Below, piece by piece: positions 1 to 10,458 of a stretch of 64,000 nucleotides of DNA. Location: the NCBI RefSeq assembly GCF_018777385.1, contig NZ_JAFJYB010000002.1:434001-498000 (forward strand), read 5' to 3'. Made by a program: the position numbers and the translations under genes. The stretch comes from Candidatus Symbiopectobacterium endolongispinus. GTDB lineage: Bacteria > Pseudomonadota > Gammaproteobacteria > Enterobacterales > Enterobacteriaceae. The notes below the pieces were generated by a model. It searched no databases. It was given only the letters and a program-made list of their open reading frames with translations, and was not told the origin of the DNA. Positions within the stretch are counted from its first letter, which is position 1, and the number at the start of each line of letters is the position of its first letter.

Positions 1-1
1 G

Positions 2-256
2 ATCATTGATCGGAATCAGCTGGTCGGCTCCATCAACTTTATTGGTACAGAATGGCATCCGCTGTCTCCCGAAGAGGGGGTCGCCGTGCTGGCGAACCGG
101 CCCGTACATCCTGAATTACCCGACGATACGCGCTTATGGGCGGCCTTGCAGGCGGTCAGTGGCGGAACCTGGGCGGGCTGTATTTATGATACTGACAAGA
201 TCCTTGAGGTTATCAATGCTGGTCTGAAAGCGTTAAAAGAGAATAACAGTGATTAA
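2..256 (+). CDS. 3' end of an IlvD/Edd-family sugar-acid dehydratase (YjhG/YagF-like), cut by the window edge
   Basis: Only the last 84 codons are visible; the frame is open from base 2 to a TAA at 254-256. The tail reads like the C-terminus of the [4Fe-4S] sugar-acid dehydratases YjhG/YagF, with the segments LPDDTRLWAALQAVSGGTW and GCIYDTDKI. Family members dehydrate aldonic acids such as xylonate to 2-keto-3-deoxy acids. The next gene is a YjhH/YagE-type aldolase, which would cleave that product; the same pairing occurs in E. coli (yjhG-yjhH, yagF-yagE), and this supports the assignment. No lesion is visible in this stretch, but the state of the upstream part is unknown. Confidence 0.6.
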   Translation: MIDRNQLVGSINFIGTEWHPLSPEEGVAVLANRPVHPELPDDTRLWAALQAVSGGTWAGCIYDTDKILEVINAGLKALKENNSD

Positions 257-347
257 TTTTTAGTTTTAATTCGGGCGGCCAACTGTGCGCCCACCCTCAT
301 TATAGCGATAATATTCATTTTCCACATACGGAAAAAGGTGGTGACTT

Positions 348-1141
348 ATGTTTAAAACACTTGCGGGTGTTATTCCTCCGGTTCCAACGATTCTTGATGC
401 GAAAGGTCAATTTGATCCGGAAGGCATGGGGATATTAATTGAAAGATTAATTGACTCAGCCGTAAACGGTTTTTTATTTTTGGGGAGTGCGGGAGAGTTT
501 GCCAATTTCTCCCAGGAACAACGCAAAGCGATTGCTGAATTTTGCGTAGCAAAAGTTAATGGGCGCAAACCGGTTATTATTGGTACCGCATCTTGTTCCA
601 CGGCGGAGGCCATTGCATTAACGCAACACGCATCAGATATTGGTGCGGATGCGGTGATGATTGTGAATCCCTATTATGCGTTGATGTCCGATGAACGCCT
701 TTATAATCACCATAAGTCTATTGCTGATGCGGTGGCTATTCCGCAATTATTATATAACTTCCCGGCATTAACCGGACAAAACCTGTCCGTAGAGTTAATT
801 GGTCGTTTGGCAGACAGCTGCGCCAATATTGTGGGCATCAAAGATACCGTTGATTGCATGAGCCATATTCGCCAGGTGATCACGGAAGTGAAAGGTCGTC
901 ATCCTAATTTTCTGGTGTTCTGCGGCTTTGATGAATACGCCCTCGATACGCTGCTGCTCGGCGGTGATGGCGTAATTCCCGCCACCTCCAATTTTGCACC
1001 GGAAATCACCTGCGGTATCTATCAGGCATTTTTGGATAAAGATATGGTTGCGGTGCAAGCGCTGCTGCGCCGCCCAGCCAGGAAATGAAACAGCACCTAA
1101 TCGCGCAGCTGCGTGAGGCTAATATCGCCATTGGGGAATAA
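348..1141 (+). pseudogene. DHDPS-family 2-keto-3-deoxy acid aldolase (YjhH/YagE-like), internal deletion near the 3' end
   Basis: The product belongs to the class I dihydrodipicolinate synthase/aldolase family. The substrate-binding GSAGEF, the catalytic Tyr in LLYNFP and the Schiff-base Lys in GIKDT are all present. The family length is about 300 residues. Here the first frame stops after 246 codons at 1086-1088, and the expected C-terminal residues (QEMKQHLIAQLREANIAIG) appear in another frame, ending at TAA 1139-1141. About 35 residues of the usual C-terminal helical region are missing between them, so a deletion of roughly 100 bp that is not a multiple of three hit near base 1070. It would have followed the upstream dehydratase in a sugar-acid pathway. 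The start is ATG 348. Confidence 0.75.
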
Positions 1142-1208
1142 CCTCCCCACGTTACAGAGACGCTGCTGTTAAGCGCGTCTCTGTAGCCTAACCTTCAGGA
1201 AGAAACCC

Positions 1209-2150
1209 ATGCTGGATAAATCAGTCATCACCACAAAACTCGCCGCGTTGTATCAGGAGATCATTGCCATCCGTGAGGATGATGCCTATCTCAAATCCAT
1301 TGGTGCCTACGGTTCAGATATGTCTATCGAGCTGTGGGACTGGTCGCAATGCGTCGGATTGTATGGCATTTGGCGCTTGTACCAAGAGACCGGGGATAAG
1401 ACCTATGTCGACTACCTGAGCGCCTGGTTTGAACGCCATCAGGCTGAGGCGGCAGTAAAGAATGTCAACCACGTCGTGCCGATGCTGACGCTGGTGTCGT
1501 TGCTGGAGCAGCAGGAAAATGCGCAGTGGCGCGCGCTGGTAAATGAATACGGCGAGTGGATTTAGCAGGGCCTGCTGCGTACAGAAATGGGGGATTCGCC
1601 CACACCACGGCTACGCGCAATAACGAAGGGCAATTGTGGGTCGATACCCTGTTTATGAGCGGTCTGTTCCACGTTAAGGCCGGACAACTGCTCAACAAGT
1701 CTACCTATTGCGAAGACGTCATCTACCAGTTTTTGTTGCATACGCAATTTTTAAGCGATCCTGTCAGCGGCCTGTGGCGACACGGCTGGCATTTCACAGA
1801 AAAACACCACTTTGCTGGAGCGTTGTGGGGCCGGGGCAATGGCTGGGCGGCGATAACGGCGGTTGAACTGCTGGAATTAACGCGAGCAAGTCACTCTGCG
1901 TCGTCGCGTTTTATTGAACAGAACTTCCTGCGCCAAAGCGAAGCGTTGTTAAGCGCTCAGGCGGAAAACGGCATGTGGCACACGCTGCTCAACGATCCGC
2001 ACAGTTATCAGGAGTTGTCGGCGACGGCGGCGATTTCCTACGCCTTTCTGAAAGGGTATCGACTCGGCATTCTCGATAGCCGCTTTGCCGATGCTGGCGT
2101 TGGCTGAAATGTTGCGACACCCTAATCTCTTGGGCACTAAGCTCGCCTGA
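1209..2150 (+). pseudogene. Glycoside hydrolase family 105 (unsaturated rhamnogalacturonyl hydrolase, RhiN/YteR-like)
   Basis: The translation resembles GH105 enzymes, which remove unsaturated galacturonyl residues from rhamnogalacturonan oligosaccharides in the cytoplasm. Recognisable parts are LWDWSQCVGLYGI near the N-terminus, QLWVDTLFMSGLF with the catalytic Asp, and GRGNGW. Three lesions are visible. A TAG lies at 1563-1565. The G run at about 1588-1592 is one base short, so the next part is read in another frame. Between RFADAG and the final ALAEMLRHPN an internal deletion has removed the region before the C-terminus, with a frame change near 2097. The gene points to a plant-associated ancestor and fits the adjacent sugar-acid genes. 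Confidence 0.75.
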
Positions 2151-2161
2151 TACACCGGTTT

Positions 2162-2190
2162 GCATGGCAAGACACCGTTTCTTGTCATGC
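2162..2190 (+). terminator. Possible hairpin terminator after the GH105 remnant
   Basis: GCATGGCAAGA and TCTTGTCATGC can pair (one G-U) around a 7-base loop. There is no clear U tract after the stem, so termination is uncertain. The rest of the 2151-2466 gap should hold the epd promoter; I see no further element that I can support. Confidence 0.3.
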
Positions 2191-2466
2191 TGATTTGCCA
2201 TTTTCTTTGAACTATGTCACTGTTCTGCAAGCGCTCTGGCCGAGATATTTCTTTTGATGAAAATTTGCATTATGCTAGCTGAAGCGTTTCAGTTGGCGTA
2301 ATTAGGGCGATTGATCCCGAATAGCGGCGAATTTATCCCACAGATGGATCGTCAAGGGCAGGGGTGTTGCCCAAGAATAGTCTTACTTAACAGTTTATTC
2401 CGCTGTTGGTACTGATTATTCTATACCCTACATAATTCGAGTATTCAGCTTGATACAGAGAATGCG

Positions 2467-3483
2467 ATGACAATTCGTATTGCGATAAACGGTTTTGGTC
2501 GTATTGGCCGCAGCATGTTACGGGCACTGTACGAATCCGGACGTCGGGCCGATATTAGCGTGGTGGCGATCAACGAGCTGGCGAGCGCGGAAGGTATGGC
2601 GCACCTGCTTAAATATGACACCAGCCATGGACGCTTTGCCTGGGATGTGCGCCAGGAGTGCGACCAGCTCTACGTGGGCGATGACGCCATTCTGCTATTG
2701 CATCAGCTTGAAATTGAGGGGCTGCCTTGGCGAGGGTTGAGTGTCGACGTGGTGCTTGATTGCAGCGGCGTCTATGGCAGTCGTGCGCACGGCGAAGCAC
2801 ATCTGGCCGCCGGTGCGAAGAAGGTGCTGTTTTCTCACCCCGGTGCCAATGATATTGATGCCACCGTGGTGTTTGGCGTCAATCACGATACGTTGAAGCC
2901 AGAACACCACATTGTGTCTAACGCCTCCTGTACCACCAACTGCATTATCCCCATTATTAAATTACTGGATGAATCGTTCGGCATTGAAAGCGGCACAGTC
3001 ACCACGATCCACTCTTCGATGAACGATCAGCCGGTGATTGACGCGTACCACAGCGATTTGCGCCGCACCCGCGCGGCTAGCCAGTCCATCATTCCCGTGG
3101 ATACCAAACTGGCGGCAGGCATTACGCGTATCTTCCCGCAGTTTACTGACCGTTTTGAGGCGATTTCGGTACGCGTGCCAACCATCAATGTCACAGCCAT
3201 TGATTTAAGCGTAACGGTAAGGCAAGCGGTAAATGTTAATGAAATCAATGCTATTTTTCAAAAATCAGCGCGTGGAGCATTTCGTGGTATAGTTGACTAT
3301 ACGGAATTACCTTTAGTTTCAGCTGATTTTAATCACGATCCGCACAGTGCCATTGTCGACGGTACGCAGACGCGGGTCAGTGGATCGCACCTGATAAAAA
3401 CGCTGGTCTGGTGCGACAACGAATGGGGCTTCGCCAATCGTATGCTGGATACAACACGCGTGATGGCAGCCTGCGGTTTTTAG
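2467..3483 (+). CDS. epd: D-erythrose-4-phosphate dehydrogenase
   Basis: A GAPDH-family protein of 338 residues that oxidises erythrose 4-phosphate to 4-phosphoerythronate with NAD+, the first step of the DXP-dependent pyridoxal 5'-phosphate pathway. The N-terminal Rossmann motif INGFGRIGR, the catalytic Cys in SNASCTTNC and the C-terminal WCDNEWGF are all present. The DXP-dependent PLP branch also uses a SerA-like dehydrogenase (PdxB). The gene sits directly upstream of pgk (77-bp gap) and fbaA, the standard enterobacterial epd-pgk-fbaA cluster, which separates it from gapA. The reading frame is intact; the start ATG at 2467 lies in the expected place for the family N-terminus [11 protein letters not shown]. 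Confidence 0.95.
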   Translation: MTIRIAINGFGRIGRSMLRALYESGRRADISVVAINELASAEGMAHLLKYDTSHGRFAWDVRQECDQLYVGDDAILLLHQLEIEGLPWRGLSVDVVLDCSGVYGSRAHGEAHLAAGAKKVLFSHPGANDIDATVVFGVNHDTLKPEHHIVSNASCTTNCIIPIIKLLDESFGIESGTVTTIHSSMNDQPVIDAYHSDLRRTRAASQSIIPVDTKLAAGITRIFPQFTDRFEAISVRVPTINVTAIDLSVTVRQAVNVNEINAIFQKSARGAFRGIVDYTELPLVSADFNHDPHSAIVDGTQTRVSGSHLIKTLVWCDNEWGFANRMLDTTRVMAACGF

Positions 3484-3559
3484 TTATATGCAATTGAATT
3501 GTCATGGATTTTAATCTCGATCACACAACTTTATAAGAGAATCAACAAGAGGATTCACC

Positions 3560-4723
3560 ATGTCTGTAATTAAGATGACCGATCTGGATCTGGCGGGTAA
3601 ATGCGTACTGATTCGTGCGGATCTGAACGTGCCGGTTAAAGAAGGTAAAGTGACGTCTGATGCGCGTATCCGTGCGTCGTTGCCGACCATTGAAATCGCC
3701 CTGAAACAAGGCGCGCGTGTCATGGTGACTTCCCACCTGGGACGCCCGACCGAAGGGGAATACAACGAAGAATTCTCCCTGCTGCCGGTTGTTAACTATC
3801 TGAAAGATAAAATTTCTTCTCCAGTTCGTCTGGCGAAGGATTATCTGGATGGCGTTGATGTTGCCGAAGGCGAGTTGGTGGTTCTGGAAAACGTTCGCTT
3901 CAACAAAGGCGAGAAGAAAGACGACGAAGAGCTGTCGAAGAAATACGCAGCGCTGTGTAACGTGTTCGTCATGGATGCCTTTGGTACGGCGCACCGCGCT
4001 CAGGCTTCTACCCACGGGGTAGGCAAGTTTGCTGATATCGCCTGTGCAGGCCCGCTGCTGGCAGACGAACTGGAAGCGTTGGGTAAAGCGCTGAGCAACC
4101 CAGAGCGTCCGATGGTGGCTATCATCGGCGGTTCTAAAGTGTCTACCAAACTGACCGTGTTGGGCTCATTGTCCAAAATCGCTGACCAACTGATCGGCGG
4201 CGGCGGCATCGCCAACACCTTCGTGGCGGCACAGGGTCACAACGTGGGCAAATCCCTGTACGAAGCGGATCTGATCCCTGAAGCAAAAAAACTGCTGGAA
4301 ACCTGTGATATTCCGGTACCGAGCGACATGCGCGTGGCGACGGAATTCTCCGAAACCGCAACCGCAACCTTGAAGCCTGTTACTGCCATCAAAGATGATG
4401 AACAGATTCTGGACCTGGGTGATGTCTCCGCTGAGCGTCTGGCCGATATTCTGAAAAACGCCAAGACTATCCTGTGGAACGGCCCGGTTGGCGTGTTCGA
4501 ATTCCCGAACTTCCGCAAAGGGACTGAAATCATCGCTCAGGCGATTGCAGATAGCGAAGCGTTCTCCATCGCCGGCGGTGGCGATACGCTGGCTGCGATT
4601 GACCTGTTCGGTATTGCAGACAAGATTTCTTATATTTCTACCGGCGGCGGTGCCTTCCTGGAGTTCGTGGAAGGTAAAAAACTGCCTGCGGTAGTCATGC
4701 TGGAAGAGCGTGCTAAGCAGTAA
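3560..4723 (+). CDS. pgk: Phosphoglycerate kinase
   Basis: This is the cytoplasmic glycolytic enzyme that interconverts 1,3-bisphosphoglycerate + ADP and 3-phosphoglycerate + ATP. At 387 residues it has the full bacterial length. The N-domain substrate site (RADLNVP, SHLGRP) and the C-domain nucleotide site ([17 protein letters not shown], then the glycine-rich GGGDTLAAI and STGGGAFLE) are all seen. An AGAGGATT Shine-Dalgarno stretch precedes ATG 3560. It lies between epd and fbaA and is probably co-transcribed with them. No lesions are visible, in contrast to many neighbours, which fits strong selection on glycolysis. Confidence 0.97.
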   Translation: MSVIKMTDLDLAGKCVLIRADLNVPVKEGKVTSDARIRASLPTIEIALKQGARVMVTSHLGRPTEGEYNEEFSLLPVVNYLKDKISSPVRLAKDYLDGVDVAEGELVVLENVRFNKGEKKDDEELSKKYAALCNVFVMDAFGTAHRAQASTHGVGKFADIACAGPLLADELEALGKALSNPERPMVAIIGGSKVSTKLTVLGSLSKIADQLIGGGGIANTFVAAQGHNVGKSLYEADLIPEAKKLLETCDIPVPSDMRVATEFSETATATLKPVTAIKDDEQILDLGDVSAERLADILKNAKTILWNGPVGVFEFPNFRKGTEIIAQAIADSEAFSIAGGGDTLAAIDLFGIADKISYISTGGGAFLEFVEGKKLPAVVMLEERAKQ

Positions 4724-4859
4724 TGCCGCTTTGCCTGGTGTGTCACCCGGCAACCAGTTGCTCCCTCGCCGAGTGGGCAACGGTGGGTTCGGACGCTGTG
4801 CGTCCGGCCCGTAGTCAATTATCTCAACCCTCCACGGCCAACGAGACGGGACACGTAAC

Positions 4860-5936
4860 ATGTCTAAAATTTTTGATTTCGTAAAACCTGGTGTCATCAC
4901 TGGCGATGACGTTCAGAAAGTTTTCGCAGTAGCAAAGGAAAATGGCTTTGCTCTGCCCGCAGTCAACTGCGTCGGTACTGACTCCGTCAATGCGGTGCTG
5001 GAAGCGGCAGCGAAAGTTCGCGCACCGGTTATCGTTCAGTTCTCTAACGGGGGGGCCGTGTTTACAGCGGGTAAAGGCCTGAAAGCGGAAGGTCATAAAG
5101 CTGCTATCCTCGGTGCCATCTCTGGCGCACAACACGTTCACCTGATGGCTGAACACTGCGGCATTCCTGTTATCCTGCACACTGACCACTGTGCGAAAAA
5201 ACTGCTGCCTTGGTTGGATGGCCTGCTGGAAGCCGGTGAAAAACACTTTGCCGCAACCGGCAAACCGCTGTTCTCCTCCCACATGATCGACCTGTCGGAA
5301 GAGTCTCTGGAAGAGAACATCGAGATTTGCAGCGAATACCTCAAGCGCATGGCAAAAATCAACATGACGCTGGAAATCGAACTGGGTTGCACTGGCGGTG
5401 AAGAAGATGGCGTGGACAATAGCCACCTTGATAACTCCGCACTCTACACTCAGCCGGAAGACGTGGCTTACGCCTACGAAAAATTGCACGCCATCAGTCC
5501 GCGTTTCACCATCGCGGCATCGTTCGGTAACGTGCATGGCGTATACAAACCGGGTAACGTGCAACTGACGCCGAAAATCCTGCACAATTCGCAGGAATAT
5601 GTCTCCAAGAAATTCAACCTGCCGCATAACAGCCTGGACTTCGTGTTCCACGGCGGTTCCGGCTCTACGGCAGAAGAGATCGCCGAAGCGGTGAGCTACG
5701 GTGTGATCAAAATGAACATCGACACCGACACCCAATGGGCAACCTGGGAAGGCGTGCTGGCGTATTACAAAAAGAACGAAGGCTACCTGCAAGGGCAGTT
5801 GGGTAACCCGGAAGGCGCAGACAAGCCGAACAAGAAGTACTACGATCCGCGCGTTTGGCTGCGTGCTGGCCAGGCAACCATGGTTGCTCGTTTAGAAAAA
5901 GCGTTTAAAGAACTGAACGCAATCGACGCACTGTAA
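4860..5936 (+). CDS. fbaA: Class II fructose-bisphosphate aldolase
   Basis: A zinc-dependent aldolase of 358 residues that cleaves fructose 1,6-bisphosphate to dihydroxyacetone phosphate and glyceraldehyde 3-phosphate. The metal and catalytic region HTDHCAKKLLPW, the conserved LEIELGCTGGEEDG and the phosphate-binding FHGGSGS are present. It follows pgk by 137 bp and is followed at once by a strong terminator, so it closes the epd-pgk-fbaA transcription unit. The frame is intact and the length matches E. coli FbaA. Confidence 0.97.
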   Translation: MSKIFDFVKPGVITGDDVQKVFAVAKENGFALPAVNCVGTDSVNAVLEAAAKVRAPVIVQFSNGGAVFTAGKGLKAEGHKAAILGAISGAQHVHLMAEHCGIPVILHTDHCAKKLLPWLDGLLEAGEKHFAATGKPLFSSHMIDLSEESLEENIEICSEYLKRMAKINMTLEIELGCTGGEEDGVDNSHLDNSALYTQPEDVAYAYEKLHAISPRFTIAASFGNVHGVYKPGNVQLTPKILHNSQEYVSKKFNLPHNSLDFVFHGGSGSTAEEIAEAVSYGVIKMNIDTDTQWATWEGVLAYYKKNEGYLQGQLGNPEGADKPNKKYYDPRVWLRAGQATMVARLEKAFKELNAIDAL

Positions 5937-5980
5937 TCTATATTAATAAGTGCATTGATAAACAATGCATGAAAATAAGA

Positions 5981-6010
5981 GGCTCCTTTTGTCAGGAGCC
6001 TTAATTTTTT
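5981..6010 (+). terminator. Rho-independent terminator after fbaA
   Basis: GGCTCCT and AGGAGCC form a stem around a short loop at 5981-6000, followed by TTAATTTTTT. A second small hairpin (TGCATTG/CAATGCA) lies just upstream at 5951-5969. Confidence 0.85.
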
Positions 6011-6086
6011 CTGGCCCGCTTTGCGACCATTTTGGGTGTGAACCATCCCTTTCAAAGGGTGAAATGCAAAAAATGGGAGAGTGCAA

Positions 6087-6950
6087 ATGGAAGAACTGGA
6101 TGTAACCGAAAGCCTGAGCCGTATGGGGCAATGGGTGGTCAATAATGAGGCTCTGCTGATTCAGTATGCGGTGAACGTGGTGGCCGCCATTATCATTTTG
6201 CTCATCGGCTTGCTGGTGGCGCGTGTGGTATCTAACGGTATCAGCAGAGTGATGGTGGCGCGTGGCATTGATACCACCGTGGCGGATTTTCTCGCTGCAT
6301 TGGTGCGTTACGGGATTATTGCCTTTACGCTGATTGCAGTATTGAGCCGTATTGGCGTGCAAACCGCATCGGTGATTGCGGTGCTGGGTGCGGCAGGCTT
6401 ATCGGTGGGTTTGGCGCTGCAAGGCTCTCTGCCAAACTTCGCGGCTGGTGTACTGTTGTTGATGTTCCGCCCGTTCCGTACCGGTGAGTTTGTCGATTTG
6501 GGCGGGGTTTCTGGTACGGTGATGCAGGTGCAGATCTTCTCCACTACGATGCGTACGCCGGATGGTAAAATCATCGTTGTTCCCAATGGGAAAATCATTG
6601 CCGGAAACATCATTAACAGCGGTCGTGAGCCGGACAGACGCACCGAAATTATCGTTGGCGTGGCCTATGATGCTGATATTGACCAGGTCAAAACGGTGCT
6701 GGGGGATATAGTCGCGGCCGATAAGCGCATCCAGCATGAGCGTGGTGTCACCATCCGTTTGAATGAAATGGCCGCGTCATCACTGAATTTTGTCGTATGG
6801 GTCTGGACGAGCAACGGTGATGCCATGGAGGTGAAATGGGATCTGTTAGAAAGTTTTAAACGGGCGTTGGATGAGCACCAGATCGGCATTCCTTATCCGC
6901 AAATGGATGTGCATTTGCATCAACCCCCGTCAACATCAACGAAGGCGTAA
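6087..6950 (+). CDS. mscS: Small-conductance mechanosensitive channel MscS
   Basis: An inner-membrane heptameric channel that opens under membrane tension and releases solutes on osmotic downshock. Three N-terminal membrane helices are visible: TM1 around [22 protein letters not shown]2 around [19 protein letters not shown], and the pore-lining TM3 with the Gly/Ala pattern of [17 protein letters not shown]. The cytoplasmic beta domain follows ([35 protein letters not shown]). The start was set at ATG 6087 because GGGAGA at 6075-6080 is correctly spaced and the E. coli protein starts at the same point; a GTG lies two codons upstream. The frame is intact (287 residues). Confidence 0.93.
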   Translation: MEELDVTESLSRMGQWVVNNEALLIQYAVNVVAAIIILLIGLLVARVVSNGISRVMVARGIDTTVADFLAALVRYGIIAFTLIAVLSRIGVQTASVIAVLGAAGLSVGLALQGSLPNFAAGVLLLMFRPFRTGEFVDLGGVSGTVMQVQIFSTTMRTPDGKIIVVPNGKIIAGNIINSGREPDRRTEIIVGVAYDADIDQVKTVLGDIVAADKRIQHERGVTIRLNEMAASSLNFVVWVWTSNGDAMEVKWDLLESFKRALDEHQIGIPYPQMDVHLHQPPSTSTKA

Positions 6951-7060
6951 TTTTCGCTAGTCCTTTTTAGGCATCTGGTGCTAAGCGCACGGATGCCTAA
7001 ACGCTTTCGCTCGAAAAGCAAAAAAACAGCCAGCGTATCGACCTACCCTAACCGTCGTTA

Positions 7061-7729
7061 TTGGTTGATATGTGTCGCGTTATGAAACTTGATAAAACTC
7101 TGTATCCCCACACCGTGGCGATCGCGATTTTTGCCATCTCATTGTTGTACAACGGGAATCGGCTTTTTTCCGCGCAAAGCCAGGCAGTGATGGTCATTGA
7201 GACGTTTCAATCCTTATGGCTGCTGTTTGGTGCGCTGTTCACCTGGTACTATATCAGGCCGTTGCGACGTGAGACTGCTGCGAAGTCCTTTTGACTCTGG
7301 AGCATCAGTTGGTGGATCTTATTGTTTGGTCGGGGGATCAGTTGGGGACTGGATTATTTCCCGGATGAGCCTAAGCTCTACTTTCGCATTATCTCCATCG
7401 TGCTGATTGGCGTGACGGCCTGTGCGCTGCTGTTGCCCGTGATTCATAGAGAGGTTATTCGCCGTTTCCGGCAAGAAAGCCTGCCGGTGTGGGATATCCT
7501 ATTATTGGTGCTCTATTTCGTTATCGTCGATACCATCGAACACCACCGCTTATTCGCCTTTCTCTTTGTCTACGACACTGCGCGTACGGATTTGCTGGAA
7601 GAGCTGTTTGAACTGCCCTTTATGTTTTCGCTGTTTGCCATTGCGTTCTTACTGCAACGTAATGAAAAGCAGACCGGAACCAAAACAGTGTCAATTTCAC
7701 ATTCTGCATTGCATGATATTCGAAATTAG
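7061..7729 (+). pseudogene. Unrecognised multi-pass membrane protein with one in-frame stop
   Basis: I do not recognise the family. A TGA at 7292-7294 interrupts a frame that is otherwise open for about 222 codons; both halves are in the same frame. The product has several hydrophobic helices (around TVAIAIFAISLLY, SLWLLFGALFTWYYI, IISIVLIGVTACALLLPVI, DILLLVLYFVIVD and LPFMFSLFAIAFLL). Possible starts are TTG 7061, ATG 7070 and ATG 7082. It lies between mscS and argO, where E. coli has no gene. The single lesion suggests recent loss. A stem at 6967-7000 (TTAGGCATC/GATGCCTAA) lies upstream. Confidence 0.6.
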
Positions 7730-7779
7730 ATTTCCTAATGAATAATTAGAATCTTCAATTTCAATTAATGAAAAAACCA

Positions 7780-7820
7780 CCCTACACTCCCTCGAATTGT
7801 TCATTCGGGAGAGTGTAGGG
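7780..7820 (+). promoter_or_regulatory. Stem-loop in the argO leader that pairs with the Shine-Dalgarno region
   Basis: CCCTACACTC (7780-7789) is the exact complement of GAGTGTAGGG (7811-7820), with about 21 bases between the arms. The 3' arm ends five bases before ATG 7825 and contains AGGG, the only plausible ribosome-binding sequence for argO. Folding would therefore hide the start region. No U tract follows, so a terminator is less likely than control of translation. Confidence 0.5.
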
Positions 7821-7824
7821 AACC

Positions 7825-8428
7825 ATGTTTGGTATGTATTGGCAGGGATTTTTTTCTGGGTGCGGCGATGATTTTGCCTCTGGGGCCGCAAAACGCTTAC
7901 GTGATGAATCAGGGGATTCGGCGTCAGTATCACCTGATTATTGCCTTGCTGTGCGCATTGAGCGATGTCATTTTGATTTGTGCTGGCATTTTTGGCGGCA
8001 GCGCGTTGCTGAGTCAGTCATCGCTGTTGCTGTCATTGATCACCTGGGGAGGTGTGGCGTTTCTGCTTTGGTGTGGCTGGGGCGCGTTTAACGTGGTCTT
8101 CAAGCGTCAACTCGACGTGGTGAGCGTGGATATCGTACGGCAAAGCCGCTGGCGCGTTATCGCTACGGTGTTGGCTGTCACCTGGCTGAATCCGCACGTG
8201 TATCTGGATACTTTTGTCGTGCAAGGCAGCATTGGCGTGCAAATGGCACCCGATGAGCGCAGTTAGTTTGCATTGGGCTCCATTACGGCTTCGTTCCTGT
8301 GGTTCTTTGCATTGGCGTTGCTGGCACCGTGGCTGAACACGCCAAAAGCACAGCGCGTGATTAATGCCTTTGTTGGCGTCATCATGTGGAGTATTGCGCT
8401 GCAACTCGCATATTCCGGTATGCAATAG
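7825..8428 (+). pseudogene. argO: Arginine exporter ArgO
   Basis: A LysE-family inner-membrane exporter, normally about 205-211 residues, that expels arginine and toxic canavanine and is activated by ArgP. The family N-terminal stretch [25 protein letters not shown] is clear, as is the [12 protein letters not shown] motif. Two lesions are visible. The T run at 7849-7855 has seven T's where six are needed, which moves the reading frame after codon 10. Then a TAG at 8264-8266 replaces the Trp expected before [14 protein letters not shown]. The tail ends at TAG 8426-8428. The regulator gene argP lies nearby at 9362-10255 and is intact. Confidence 0.9.
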
Positions 8429-8618
8429 TGTTGTAAGTTGACGTTTTTTTACGGTATTCCGGAATTCACCTATAGTTAAGCCAAGCCAGCCTGTGCACTA
8501 TATTTATCAATAACACCATGTTTATCTATAGCCGTAGACATATTCATTGCACAGGCGCACCGCCGTCATCGTGGCGTGCAACGTCGCGCTATTAAATGTA
8601 ATCAGGAGAAACGACACT

Positions 8619-9344
8619 GTGAAGCTAAAAGCACTGGCGATAGCCGCCCTGTTAGGATTAAGCACGCTTCCACTGTCCGGTCAGGCCGCTGAATTGCCGA
8701 ACGGACCGCACTTCGTGACATCGGGCAAAGCGAGCGTGGATGCCGCGCCGGATATTGCAAATCTGGCGATTGAGGTCAGCGTTTCATCGAAAGACGTGGC
8801 TGATGCTAAAAAGCAGGTGGGCGACCGCGTGGCGCAATATTTTGCCTATCTGGAAAAACACGGTATTGAGAGAAAAGATATCAGCACCGCCAACCTGCGT
8901 ACCCATCCTGAATAGGATTTTCTGAAAGATGGTCGTTCTGAACTGAAATGGTATCGTGCGGTGCGTCAGGTGGCGGTAACGGTACGCCAACTGGATCAGC
9001 TAAATGCCTTGCTGGATGGTGCACTGCGCGCGGGGTTGACGGAAATCCGCGGCGTGGAGTTGGGGGCAGCCAACCCGGAAGCCTATCGCGATCAGGCACG
9101 TCAGCGGGCAATCGAAACGGCGACCAGCCAGGCGAAAGCATTGGCAACCGGATTCAACGCCAAACTGGGACCGATTTACAGCATCCGCTATCAGGTTGCC
9201 AACTATCAGCTCGTTCCCATGGCTCGGATGTTTAAAGCGGCGGGCGTCGCGGCAGAGGCCGATGTGGCGCAGACTTACGAGCAGCAAAGCATCCAGTTTG
9301 ACGATCAGGTTGACGTGGTGTTCGAACTGCAACCTAATCAGTAA
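8619..9344 (+). pseudogene. yggE: SIMPL-domain periplasmic protein YggE (oxidative-stress defence)
   Basis: The frame matches YggE, a SIMPL/DUF541 protein of about 245 residues. The start is GTG 8619, chosen because CAGGAGA lies about 10 bases upstream and a signal peptide follows directly (LKALAIAALLGLSTLPLSG, cut after AQAA-like QAA). The body includes VAVTVRQLDQLNALLDGAL and the C-terminal IQFDDQVDVVFEL. A single in-frame TAG at 8913-8915 replaces a residue in the segment that reads RTHPxYDF in relatives (probably Tyr). Both halves are otherwise open, so this may be a young pseudogene. It lies between argO and argP, as in E. coli. Confidence 0.88.
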
Positions 9345-9361
9345 CGCCTGACTAACGCGCG

Positions 9362-10255
9362 TCAGGACTGGCGCAATACGCGATGCCCGTGCGAGAGCAG
9401 GGCATCCGTCACCTTTCTCATCATCCGACTTTCTGGCGCGAAGCGGTGCCAATAAAGCATACGGCGCTGAAACAGACCCGGCGTCAGATCGACCAACTCG
9501 CTGTTTGCCAATTCTCTCTCGATTTGCAGGTGCGGGATCATACAGCAGGTGGTGCCCTGTCGTGCCAGTTGTACGAACGCTTCTGGCGAGTTAACGATAT
9601 GGCAGGGAACGCTGCCGGGCGAGAAATCGAAATTCTGCTGCAAAAACGCCTGATGCATATCATCCAGATGATCAAAGGCAACCGCAGGAGCGCGCAGCAA
9701 CGCGGAACGGGTCACGCCGTTCGGGAAGTAGCGTGCGGCAAAATCCGGTGAGGCAACAAACAGATAGTCTAACGCACCGAGCTTATCCACCAGACAACTC
9801 GGCAACGGCTGCGGCTGGATACTGACGGCACCAACCACTTCACCACGGCGCAAGCGTTCTTGCGTACGGGTTTCATCTTCCACTTGCAGATTGAGACGAG
9901 TGGGGGAATCGACCAGTACCGGTTGCAACGCGGGTAGCAGCCAGGTTGCGAGACTGTCGGCGTTGACCGCCAGCGACAGCAACAGCGGGATATCGCTGCT
10001 GGCATCGTTGCCCAGCCACTCTTCTTCCAGCAACTCCACTTGGTGCAACAGCGCCAGCAATTTTTGCCCTTGTTCGGTGGGACGCGGTGGTATGGTTCTG
10101 ACCAACAGCGGCTGTCCGAACAGGTTCTCCAACTGCTTGATGCGTTGTGAAACGGCGGATTGCGTGATGCACAATTTTTGCGCGGCGCGTTCAAATCCGC
10201 GCTCACGGATGACGGCATCGAGAGCCTGAAGTGTGCGATAGTCCGGTCGTTTCAT
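9362..10255 (-). CDS. argP: LysR-type regulator ArgP (IciA)
   Basis: A LysR-family transcription factor of 297 residues. An N-terminal winged helix-turn-helix ([29 protein letters not shown]) is followed by a periplasmic-binding-like effector domain. In E. coli ArgP activates argO in response to arginine, and also dapB, lysC and gdhA, while lysine traps RNA polymerase at argO. The gene is intact and convergent with yggE (17-bp gap). Its target argO is dead here, but dapB (58528) is present and intact, so the regulator may be kept for lysine/DAP control; that is inference. Confidence 0.93.
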   Translation of the reverse strand: MKRPDYRTLQALDAVIRERGFERAAQKLCITQSAVSQRIKQLENLFGQPLLVRTIPPRPTEQGQKLLALLHQVELLEEEWLGNDASSDIPLLLSLAVNADSLATWLLPALQPVLVDSPTRLNLQVEDETRTQERLRRGEVVGAVSIQPQPLPSCLVDKLGALDYLFVASPDFAARYFPNGVTRSALLRAPAVAFDHLDDMHQAFLQQNFDFSPGSVPCHIVNSPEAFVQLARQGTTCCMIPHLQIERELANSELVDLTPGLFQRRMLYWHRFAPESRMMRKVTDALLSHGHRVLRQS

Positions 10256-10458
10256 GAAGGTGCCATTTCCTATGGATAAAACTTGGTCTTTGCACTATGC
10301 CACATTTTTCCGACGGAACACGCTAAAAATCTGTCCCATTTCACACTGATGGCCGAAAATAATCGAAGGACGCTCGGCGATTGGCGTCGTTTCCGGTGGC
10401 GCTTGCCCTATAATACGCCTCTCTCTTCTCACTGTAATTTGCAGGCACGATACAGACC

